Positions 11,901-20,923 of a DNA stretch of 33,250 bases are shown in pieces (position 1 is the stretch's first letter; every line of letters begins with the position of its first letter). This stretch comes from Chytridium lagenaria (lineage: Eukaryota > Chytridiomycota > Chytridiomycetes > Chytridiales > Chytridiaceae): assembly GCA_025449115.1 (NCBI GenBank), contig JAHLKC010000239.1, forward strand, positions 1 to 33,250. Direction: 5' to 3'. The position numbers and the translations under genes were made by a program. Under the pieces are notes generated by a model. It was not told where the DNA came from. It saw only the letters and a program-made list of their open reading frames with translations, and made no database searches.

Positions 11901-14561
11901 CCATCAATAAGATAATAGGTTTAAGCCCATATGGAAGTTTGTGGTTCCTAGAGAAAGACATTGTGGACCTTTTATCGTGTGCGGTTGAACGCATGCGTGG
12001 TAATAAACGCGTCGTCGTATGAAACGAACACGGTTCTATCGGGATTTGGGCAAGCTTCCCAAAGCACAGTGGTTGTTTTTGCTGCAGATCAAAGCCCAGA
12101 TGAATTAAAACACATATTGTAAAAAAAAATACTGCGAGGTGGGGAATATTACCTGAGATATTGGGAATGGCGTAGCTACCATCCTTTACGGGATCCAACA
12201 AGAAAAAGTCATTCACTTCATCCCTGAAAACAAGTTCGCGCTAGCAGGCCTCGGAAACACCGAAACAACACCTTTCTATAAACCCGTCAATCCATTGAAC
12301 GCAAATTATATAAAAAACTCACTTTATGTTTAAACTCATGTACTAACGACCACTCTTCCACTGAATAATGATGGATGACTCCAGCGGCCATAGCGTAGAT
12401 GAGCATTTCGTTGGTGATGTGGGCAGAGACGATTTGGGAACCGTTTTCGCCGTACTTGCTGAGGATGTCTTTGTCTGGGAAGACGCGTTGAAAGCCTTGG
12501 CCGTTTGCGGGCGGGCTATAAGTGAAGATGGCGCTTACAAAAAAACCCTTTGGAAATAAAATGAAGAAGGTTGACACGTGGAGAACTTACGATCTAATGC
12601 ATGTACTTGAAGCCTTCCATCTGTCAAAAGCACAGCGGCCATTCCATCACTCATGGAAACGCTTTTCACAGTCCCAATGTACTCCTTAAAAATAAGTTAG
12701 TTCCCAGATAAGTCAAAGGGATATACCAACCCTTTCAAACACCATCTCCCCCATTTTCCCCGTCGGTTCATTCGGTCTCATCTTTCCCCATTTTAATGGT
12801 CTTCTACTCCATCCCCCAAATAAAACGACAATCGATCGTTCAATCCTATCGCCCAGTGATAAGGCCCCACTCCGATCACAGAGGGTTCAACGCCGAGATC
12901 TCTTTTAAGTTGGAAAGACTGGAGGGTTTTGTCGTGGTTTGTGACGGTGATCTCGCAGATACCGGTGAGATGAGCCTTAGAGGAGGTTATAAGTGAAGAA
13001 GATCATGGACGTACTGTGACGGGACCGAAAGAGTTTCCGAGGATGGGAAGACGAGAGAGGAAAGTGTAAATGTTCCCACTGTCAAAGTTAGGTTCCCGTT
13101 CCAACAATTTCTTCACCTTTTCGTTCCAACTGTAAGAAATCCACCATCATCTGTCCAATCCAAAGCTCCAACGCCCCCCTCTCATCCTCAAGATCCAAAA
13201 TCGCATACACATCCTTCAAATCCGTCAACTCATGAACCTTGACAGATCCATCACCGCATGTTGCCGCTTTACTGATCATCGGGTTCACGGCGATATTGCA
13301 AAGCGTGTCTTTATGGTTTCGCGTCTGGAAAAGCTCTTGACCGATTTCATTCATATCTTTTTTTTTGGCGACAAAAGTGTTAGAAGTATCGTCGTTGAAA
13401 TCGACATCTTACTCGTTGAAACTACCACGAAGTAACCAACTGAAAAACCTATCATGACCAAGCCGTCACCGAACCAGCTGTAGGAGACGATGTTGCCGTA
13501 TTTTGATTGGAATGCGAGCTCGATGGGGGAATCGGGGTTGGAGAGGTTGTGGAAGAAGAGGGTTTTGTTGGCTAATACGATGGAAAGAACTGCCGAGGCG
13601 TCTGCAGTCGATGATGTTTTCATGGTGGACCACTGCGTTGCGGAGGAAAAGGTCGAAATCATCACAATTTGAGGTTAAGGGTTAGCGAAAAGATGTAAGA
13701 TTTCGAGCTTAGGCTATTGCTCTTTTTTATAGCAAAGAGAAGAGATGGCATTAAAATGAGAATAATTGGTATACTGCATGTTCGATGGCTCCCCTTTTAA
13801 CCCCATTTGGACACAGTATCTCCAGTCATATTCGAAAGTGTGAACTTAAAAACAATATTCAGCATTCATACATCCACCAAAGTACTTCTCACCGTAAAAT
13901 CTAGACTCCCACACGCCAACAACCCCTCCTTATTCCACGCCGCGCATACAATAGCCTTGGAATGTTTTCCCATAACAGGAATTTTCTTTGACGTTCTCCG
14001 ATTGTATAAAAGAAGGTTCCCTTTTTGTGAACCAACCGCAAGCTGTGTATGCGTTAAACACGGTATATATAGATTCAAAAATAAAAGAGATACGTACAAC
14101 ATCGCTATTTAAACTCCAACACAAAACATTCAATCCTTTCATGTTGGAATCTATGGACCCGATTTGCGTTGATTCGCATCCCACGTTACAATCTGCGGCG
14201 AATTCTCTGATATCGCAACAAGCATATCCATCAGGATCCATGCGATCCCCAGGCAAGCTCTTCAATCATCAGAACATCATTTTTGGAGAGCTTTCTTTTA
14301 CCCTGGTAATGTCACAGCATCGACTTTAAAGCCATGTCTATCGCTAATGTTGATGATGTGGTTTGATCTGACGAGAGGAGTTAGTAAAAGTGTGATGGTG
14401 GTGTGTACCCGACGGATGCGAGGTATGAGCATGGTATTGGTTGCCATTTCAAGAGGATGCCTGGCCGTGATGTATGTGCATTATTGGATGGTGGTTGTCC
14501 ATGAAGCGATGTTCCTAAACTAAATACTTGCTACACCAATTATCAGCCATAACTCCTTCAT
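8989..14561 (-). CDS. WDR19: Intraflagellar transport protein IFT144/WDR19
   Basis: Subunit of IFT complex A, which drives retrograde transport in cilia; here it would serve the zoospore flagellum. The N-terminal WD40 region is recognisable from [47 protein letters not shown] (about 14050), [30 protein letters not shown] (about 13540), [21 protein letters not shown] and [17 protein letters not shown]. The TPR-like half includes [42 protein letters not shown] and [15 protein letters not shown]. The C-terminus has [29 protein letters not shown] and paired CxxC zinc-ribbon motifs (about 9320-9560). Many introns, and at least a dozen inferred single-base indels, make exact exons uncertain. The stop is placed at 8989, allowing an Ala/Ser/Gly-rich extension; a more conservative stop is 9258-9260. 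The exact start (14561) depends on a short intron or a one-base indel. Confidence 0.9.
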
Positions 14562-14586
14562 CCTGATGCCCTCACATTCATGGTTG

Positions 14587-14675
14587 TTCAACGCTTCAGC
14601 GATGCAACGGCGTAATGGCCAGTCGATTCTTCAACGCTTTAGCGATGCAAACGGGTCGTATGGACAGTCAATACA
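14587..14675. repeat. Two-copy imperfect tandem repeat, 43-base period
   Basis: Two adjacent copies begin at 14587 and 14630, both opening TTCAACGCTT-AGCGATGCAA and both ending in a CAGTC-AT block, with scattered differences between. They lie in the 150-base gap upstream of the IFT144 start and downstream of the acetyltransferase stop, so they may belong to the IFT144 promoter or 5' leader. Confidence 0.7.
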
Positions 14676-14713
14676 CAACCAAGTTTATTATATTTTCGGA
14701 GTTTCAACCACAT

Positions 14714-15590
14714 CTATTGCTGCACAAGGTGAGATGCATCCTCTGTAAAATCGTAATGAAACATGATGACATCCTCAAACGCCTCTGTTCCGTCTTCCTG
14801 CTTCACTCGAGCTCCTTTCGGGAGTCGTCCGATTTCACGAAACCCAAGACCTCGCCAAAGCATCGCGGACCCAACATTCCTCCTGTGAACATTTAAACAT
14901 CCCAACTTTCATTCTGATACTTACTCGAAAACCAAGTTGAACATGGACGCTCGATAGCCTACTGCTGGAGCTAGAATGACGAATGCTTTGGCCATGACTT
15001 TGCCGACACCTTTTTTTGTGGGATCAGGACGTTGTTTTAATTGGGTGAACTTGCCTTTGTTTCTGTGATCCAGCATCGTCAAAAACCCACCGTTGCAGAT
15101 ATGCGAGCATCGACCTGGGAAATTTGGCTATCAAACGTTAAAACCGCAAGTGAGACTATCGTACTTGATGTAGAAACATCCCAATGTCTCACCGCTTTCA
15201 TCATCAGTCACCACAAAGGCATGATGAGACAAGAAATAATTCTTTCGACCATCAATACTTGACACTTCTTTGTTCAACGCACCAGAAACCCTTGCCGATC
15301 CATTTCATGCTCAAAGGGGTAAGAGTTTCCAGCCCTGATCTCATGGTTTAAGAGTTCATGGATTGTGGAAAGCGTCTTTTCGTCCGTATCTCTCGAGACT
15401 GATGTTACGGAGACGGGTCTCCGTTTTTCAAGGAATCCTTGATGGGAAGGGGGAGTGGTTTTCCGGATGAGGGTGACGAGATTGCTCCGTAGAGTTTTGT
15501 CCATGCTTGATTGATGATTTTTAATGTCGGACTGATTTCTGGCATGGAGGGCTGGATGGAGATGCATTCAGAACGCGACTCGCCCGCCAT
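14714..15590 (-). CDS. GNAT-family N-acetyltransferase
   Basis: Acetyl-CoA-dependent acyltransferase of the GNAT fold; substrate unknown. Exons read 15590-15283, 15241-15164, 15127-14925 and 14882-14714, about 249 residues. Sequence marks are TIHELLNHEIRAGNSYP, EHEMDRQGFL, FLSHHAFVVTDDESGETLG, FYIKPNFPGRCSHICNGGF, a basic KQRPDPTKKGVGKVMAKAF stretch that includes the acetyl-CoA-binding region, YRASMFNLVFE and NVGSAMLWRGLGFREIGRLP. This pattern matches fungal GNATs of about 230-250 residues. The ATG at 15590 (MAGESRSE) is the furthest upstream. One base seems lost in an A run near 15430, and one G at the 5' splice site near 15164. Introns are only 36-42 bases. It lies 150 bases upstream of IFT144 on the same strand; I see no functional link. 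Confidence 0.85.
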
Positions 15591-15833
15591 AGTGTAAATC
15601 GCCGTGTACTTGGGCGTCGCCGGTATCTTTGATATAAATACTCATATTTTTTAGAAATGTAAGAAAGATAAAAGGGAAATAACAGCGGAATGTGTATATA
15701 TATATTGAATGCCATTTCATTAGAACTCGAGCTTTTTCTCGAATTAAGTTATTCTTCGTGTTATTCTATTAGATATACGCTTAAACAATGTACAGAAAAG
15801 AGCCAAAAACAAAAAAAGTCAACTGCACTAGCT

Positions 15834-16546
15834 TTAGACGACTTTGATCAGGGACTGGTATCTTTGCATAAAGTCCTCATCACTATCCTCGTCCTCCACG
15901 TCGTCAGCGCCGTCATTCTCATCTAAAGTATACGGCACAAAATCCATGCCTATTCGTGACAACACCTTATCTAAGTCTGGCCTATCACCAATAGGCCCAT
16001 AATCTCCGACAGTATTCGATTCCACAGCTGCGTTCTCTTTCATGGAGACAATGACTTCTTGAACGTTCTGGTAGCTTTCTGGATGATATCCTTGTGCTGC
16101 GATGAGACGCCAGACGAGCGGGTCTAACGGGAGAAAGGTATTGGAGAAGTTTTGCGACGGAGGAGTCGTGTTGTTCTTTGTTGGAGACTTGGTTCGTGGT
16201 GGATGATTCTGAGAGAGAAGATGCTGGTGCTGATGCTGATGATAAATGGGAGGAAGAGGCTGCTTGACGAAGGATATTTTGAAGTTCCTGACCTGTGATA
16301 GTGATGATGATGATGATGATGATGATGGTGATGAAGGAGATGAGTTTGAGGATGTCTTGAAGGGTGGTGTGTAGTGTCAGGAATAGTATTAGATGAGCTT
16401 GAGGCGGATGTGAATGGAGCGAAAGAGAGCATTAGTGAGAGGATGAGCATGATGAGCATTGCTGGTGATGGTGATGCTGGTGATGCTGATGATGGTGATG
16501 CTGGTGATGATGACTTGTCTCTGAATGCCACCACCCTCATCATCAC
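15834..16546 (-). CDS. Hypothetical protein with acidic C-terminus
   Basis: Not recognised. The solid part is the C-terminal 100 residues: PLDPLVWRLIAAQGYHPESY, then VQEVIVSMKENAAVES, RPDLDKVLSRIGMDFVPY, and a very acidic DENDGADDVEDEDSDED patch before the stop at 15834. Upstream, ELQNILRQAASSS and SSVAKLLQYLSP continue in a second frame, and LQDILKLISFIT leads into a trinucleotide run read as isoleucine. The start at the ATG ATG pair near 16546 gives a Ser/Pro/Ala-rich leader, in a third frame, containing a hydrophobic stretch that could be a signal peptide or an artefact of the CAT/ATC-rich DNA. Two indels (near 16140 and 16360) are needed to join the parts. Divergently placed from the membrane-SH3 gene. 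Confidence 0.5.
16302..16326. repeat. TGA/ATC trinucleotide microsatellite
   Basis: About eight perfect trinucleotide copies, with more degenerate TGATGG/GATGCTG copies at 16450-16510. It lies inside the hypothetical minus-strand gene, where it would encode Ile, His or Ser runs depending on frame. Length variation here would shift the protein's repeat length. Confidence 0.8.
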
Positions 16547-17167
16547 TCTCTTCTCTCTACACTATTATGTTATTACTATGTATTATAATATTATTTGAGA
16601 ATCCAATATTAAATAATAAATAATTAAAATAAAACATTTGTTTTCGGCTGGGTCTAATATTTTAACTGAATAGAGACACTCAAATCACTCTTGACAATTC
16701 ATGAGAGAGAGAGACACATCAGCATTTGGGATTCCTCGCCTTGCAAGTTTCGCCTTCCTAATTGAATAATTAATACTGGAGAAGAGATATTGATTCCATG
16801 TGTCTTTGAGAGAGAGCTGAGTGAGGCCTCAATTCAATCCCACATTCCTTTCATTTCTATCATTCTCATCATCATCAGCATCCGTCACCCCTATCCATCC
16901 ATCCATCACCGTCACCTTCAAGCATCAAAGGGCTATACTTTTTGTTTGGAGGCTACAAGGAGGAGCAGACCGCATCGAGAAAAACATCCCCTTATACACC
17001 CGCGTGAAAGAAACGGTGGGCGCGGGTCATCTAGGAAAAAAATGCGAGATAGGACTTGGAGAACAAATTCACAAGGACAATAGTGAGAGATGGTAAGGAT
17101 CTTGCATTGCCCTCAAAAGAACGACCGCCGCGTGGAGTCTTGAATCGGGAAACAAATAGACATAAGG
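16547..17167. other. Divergent intergenic region
   Basis: Lies between a minus-strand gene start and a plus-strand gene start, so it should carry both promoters. It is AT-rich near 16560-16660 and has GAGAGAGA stretches at about 16702-16714 and 16807-16815. Open frames here lack coding character and known motifs. Confidence 0.4.
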
Positions 17168-20027
17168 ATGAATCTGACGCTTTTCCTACCCCTCTTTATA
17201 GTCTCCATCACTACCTCAGGAATGTCTGGACATTCAGGAACTGTCGCCTGTAGTCCATGGGGTCCTCCAACTTTGTCAACACCACCGCCATCTCCGAATT
17301 CTACTCTTCCATCCTCCACAAGCCCTCGCCAACATTGCCCCACCATGTCTCAGCCGCCAAGATTGGGAAGTCTCGTCTACGCCGTAACCGGTCGCGGATC
17401 CCACAGACGCAGGAAAGTTTTGCGCTGACCGGACCAGCGAAATCAGATATACCGTTCATTTGTCTGCGCAGGGATATCTTTGTCTCAGTGCTGGATGCAA
17501 CTCCATCTCCTCCGAACAACACCCACCTCAAACGATCACAAACAGACAACTCAAAACCCCTAAACATAGACGGAGGGAAATCGGCACAAGTCAGCGTCTC
17601 TCCACACCAACGCTGTTCGCCTTCTCGAGGCTAGCATCACTGAAAAACAAAGCAAACCCATGTGTCCTGAATCTGTGACGCTTTTTCAAATCACTTGGAG
17701 AAGTTTCTTCTGCTCACAAGGATCTGGATGCCGCTGTCTCCCGCAAAGGATCAATCATCTCAATGCTCCACATCTTTGGAAAAGCCGTCAGGAATGAAGT
17801 CGGTCAAAAGCTTCAGGGAAGAAGGAGAAGAGGCAGATTGTTGTCACATGGACGAAGAAAAGAACACAGACCCTGCTGCCAATACTGCTCCAGTCCCCGT
17901 GGCCGGCCAATGTCGTTCTCCCGCTGAAAACACTAGCTCAAGGCACCACTCCAACGTCGCTCTCCGCCTCAAGTGACGCTCCTACCCCAGTCAACGATGC
18001 AACCATGCAGTCTCATCGACGCCATCCACCACGCCCCGCTGTCGACGAAGATCCATCAGGAAGCATCGCGCATCCGCTCCTCCTCCCGCTGAAAAGCCCA
18101 GCTCAAGGCATAGAACCAATCAGGAGAACGCTGTCGATGCCAGAAGACGGCGTGGATGCTGTTCCGGAAGCTACTTCCAACCGTCGTCATCGAAACGCTG
18201 CTCCTGTTGTGGACGCCCCAAAGACCTCTGGGGATGCAGTTCAGGACGCGCCTCAGCATGGTCGTCATGTGAAGGCGGTTGAGGATAAATCTAACATAAT
18301 TCTGGACAGGATGTGAAGAAGGCGGAGGACAAGAAGCCTAAGAATGAGAAGAAGGTGGAGGACAGAAGCCTAAGAATGAGAAGAAGGTGGAAGACAAGAA
18401 GCCTAAGAACGAGAAGAGGTGGAAGACAAGAAGCCTAAGAACGAGAAGAAGGTGGAAGACAAGAAGCCTAAGAACGAGAAGAAGGTTGAGGACAAGAAGC
18501 CTAAGAATGAGAAAAAGGTTGAGGACAAGAGAAGAGAAGAAGGTTGAGGACAAGAAGAACGAGAAGAAGGTTGAAGACAAGAAACCTAAGAATGAGAAGA
18601 AGGTAGAAGACAAGAAGAATGAGAAGAAGGTTGAAGATAAGAAGAACGAGAAGAAGGTTGAAACAAGAAGCCTAAGAACGAAAGAAGGCCGAGGATAAAA
18701 AACCTAAGAATGAAAAGAAGGAAAGCCATGATGAGGTGAAGACGTCAAGGACGAGAAGAAGAGGAAGCTAAGGATGATAAGAAGAAGGAGGAGAGAAGAA
18801 TGAGAAACGGACAAGAAGTCTAAAGCTGTGGATTCAAAGAAGAATGGAGTGAAACCTAAGAACGAGGCTGAGAATGCTGCCTCCAGGGTGTGATGACGAT
18901 GAAGCTTCATGCGGTACATCTCCCTTTTATTTCTGAACCCGTTTTATCGTTTTACCCCACATCTTGAACATGCTAACACCATCATTCAGGTTTCCGGCAA
19001 CATTGACCGTGCATCAAATTCTGCGAATCCACAAAAACGCCGACCCTGCTGCCACAAACTCTCCGACCCTCCTCCACGTCAACGCCAGACCTCCCTCCTC
19101 ACGCCCTCTCCAACGTCGACCGCATGTCCGCCAAATCCCTCTCGAATCCTTCCACACCAACGTTGCAGCCAAGTTTGACGAATCCATCACGCTGTCATGC
19201 CAACAAAAACCGCCGATACCACCTTTTCGGGTATCACGGGGTTGAACGCTTTAAGAAAATCCATCACCGCCTTGGTTACCCAGGATTTGAAGGAGGATGC
19301 GACCAAAACGAAACCTGTTGTGAATCCCATGATAGTATGCCGAAATTGATGATGGCGATGAGGAGGAGGAGCCATCATGATGTTAAATGAATCAGGTCCC
19401 GATTGATGCTCCTCCTCTAAAACCAAAGCCAAGAATCCCCCTAGCAGACCAAAGCCGGTCTAAATCCAAAAGTCGGGTACAGGAGCTTCGAAAAAGAAGA
19501 ACGCGACGTCAAGAGCTGTTTGAAAACCCGAAACAGACCAACGCCCGGGATCTGATGGCAAGAGTTCTTTCTGGAGCGCAGGCGCTATCGCTGGTGTGGC
19601 TGTTGGTGTTTTTTGTGGTGGTGGTATCATTGCTGGAGTTGTGGTTGTGCAGAGACGTGGATCGAGGATAAGAAACCGTTTACCATCAAGAATTCAACCA
19701 TAACCTCTTCTTGGAGGGAACGGTGGGAAGGTGCTGCGACTGGCGCGTCGACAGCGTTACTTGGGGTGGGGGTAGCGGGGTGGTGGTTCGCCTCCGTCAT
19801 CATCGTATGCTGGTGCCAATAGTGGTGGAGCGGGACCTGTGGGTGTTGTGTCGGGGGATTTGAGACGAGAAGGGTTATTTAGATTATGAGCCTGTTCAAC
19901 CTGATGAGATTTTGTTGACACCGGGGATTTGGTGGAGGTCAGTGTGGAGTATGATGATGGGTGGCAACAGGAAAGAACTTGTCCACAGGGAGGATTGGAA
20001 CTTTCCCGTGACTTGTTGGCAAAGTAA
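17168..20027 (+). CDS. Probable surface protein: signal peptide, charged repeats, TM helix, SH3
   Basis: Inferred type I membrane protein. The ATG at 17168 starts MNLTLFLPLFIVSITTSG, a good signal peptide. A helical-looking stretch follows (HTNAVRLLEASITEKQSK, about 17600-17660; DLDAAVSRKGSIISMLHIFG, about 17720-17790), then an Asp/Ala/Pro-rich part and the Lys/Glu array at 18328-18726. After a likely intron (about 18916-18989) a similar stretch recurs (FHTNVAAKFDESITLS, about 19155-19205; RKSITALVTQDLKEDATKTK, about 19250-19310). Near 19590-19650, AGAIAGVAVGVF...IIAGVVVVQRRG is a transmembrane helix with a basic stop-transfer. The tail ends in an SH3 domain: YEPVQPDEILLTPGDLVEVS, EYDDGW, NLSTGRIGTFPV (about 19885-20010). 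Many single-base indels break the frame; the stop may be 20027 or 20082. No named family recognised. The SH3 and TM calls are strong; the exact exon chain is not. Confidence 0.7.
18328..18726 (+). repeat. Coding minisatellite, 13 units of 33 or 27 bases
   Basis: Tandem units translate as DKKPKNEKKVE (33 bases); at least three shorter units, DKKNEKKVE (27 bases), lack the CCTAAG block for Pro-Lys. Units are 80-95% alike. At least four units (near 18363, 18416, 18660 and 18680) differ from their neighbours by a single missing base, which flips the frame although the next unit is again perfect. The array sits between the Asp/Ala-rich and C-terminal parts of the membrane-SH3 gene, so the highly charged repeat would be extracellular if the topology is right. 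Confidence 0.9.
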
Positions 20028-20923
20028 TTTGAAATGGCTTGACGCGTCATTCATATCCCCTCCCTCCACCCTTTACCCCTAACCTCTTGTTCCCTCCTTT
20101 TTTTTGGGAACTCGAGTCACCTCCCACATTAGTTTTGATGATTTCCCCATTCTTTGTCTTTTTCTTATAGTCTTTGTCCATTTTCGTCCCGAAAAAAAAA
20201 TCCTCTTAGTTAAAAACTCCCCGCGCGTTCAACGGCTTTTTGCATAGATACAAAATAGGGGAACCCATCTCCCAAACTCCTATTTTTTCCTTTTTTGTTT
20301 GTTTGGTTTCTTTATGAAAAATAGAGCTTTGAAAGCTTTTTTTTTTTCACTGTTTTTAATCTTTTGTTGATTTTATTACTTTATCATACACCTATTTGTT
20401 TTTTTTTTGTGTTGCGGTCCCTTCACCCGATTTTTGACCTGTATCTACCCATAAAGAAGTGCGCCTGGCGTGTGTGTCTTTTTTCTTGTTTAAAGAAAAT
20501 ATGAAAATGCGAATCTAAATCACTTTTTGTTTACGAGTTATGTTATTGGATTGGTTTGGGTGCCTCTGATAAAAACAAGCTGTGCGCGTTAAAGTGTGAG
20601 TATTTTAAGCAGCGAGTCGTTGTGGTTAAATTTTTTCAAGAGCCGAAAAAGTTACTATCTTTCAGAGTGGAATCCAAGGCTAGTTAAGTCTGAACTCTTC
20701 AACAATCATCATTTCTTTATTCCGATGTGTGAGGCTCACAGATGTGGGATTTGAAAGATTAAACAAAGATAATGGAGACGTTAATGTCATGGCAACTTTG
20801 TCCAAATATTTTGGTATGGTATTCCAACTAGATTTATTGTAACAAGACTATCAATAAAAAAATTACACGCGAAAGAACAAGTAGATCCTGACCAAAAAAA
20901 AAACAAAAACAAACAACTAACCC
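20028..20923. other. Convergent intergenic region, T-rich
   Basis: Both flanking genes end here. The stretch 20095-20420 holds several T runs of 7-13 bases. I found no ORF, RNA gene or mobile-element signature. It probably contains the 3' untranslated regions of both genes. Confidence 0.5.
20833..20838 (-). terminator. Candidate AATAAA signal for the helicase gene
   Basis: TTTATT on the plus strand reads AATAAA on the minus strand, about 86 bases past the helicase stop codon. Spacing and strand fit a polyadenylation signal; no downstream element was assessed. Confidence 0.35.

Noticed and set aside
11777..12022. 81-residue plus-strand frame with a protein-like composition
   Set aside because: The opposite strand encodes recognisable IFT144 text ([15 protein letters not shown]); this is the antisense frame.
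16790..17096. Two overlapping plus-strand frames of 90-97 codons
   Set aside because: His/Ile-rich translation of simple ATC/CCATC sequence with no motifs; better seen as divergent promoter DNA.
18338..18613. Minus-strand frame translating as Phe/Leu/Ser repeats
   Set aside because: Antisense of the Lys/Glu minisatellite; the repeats' sense frame joins coding text on both sides.
18328..18726. CRISPR array
   Set aside because: Units are contiguous with no unique spacers and encode a regular peptide; this is a eukaryotic coding minisatellite.
19757..20050. Minus-strand Pro-rich 97-residue frame
   Set aside because: The plus strand encodes a clear SH3 domain across the same bases.
20095..20420. 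Poly-T runs as a retroposon tail or transposon end
   Set aside because: No reverse transcriptase, terminal repeat or target-site duplication was seen; T-rich convergent 3' flanks explain it.
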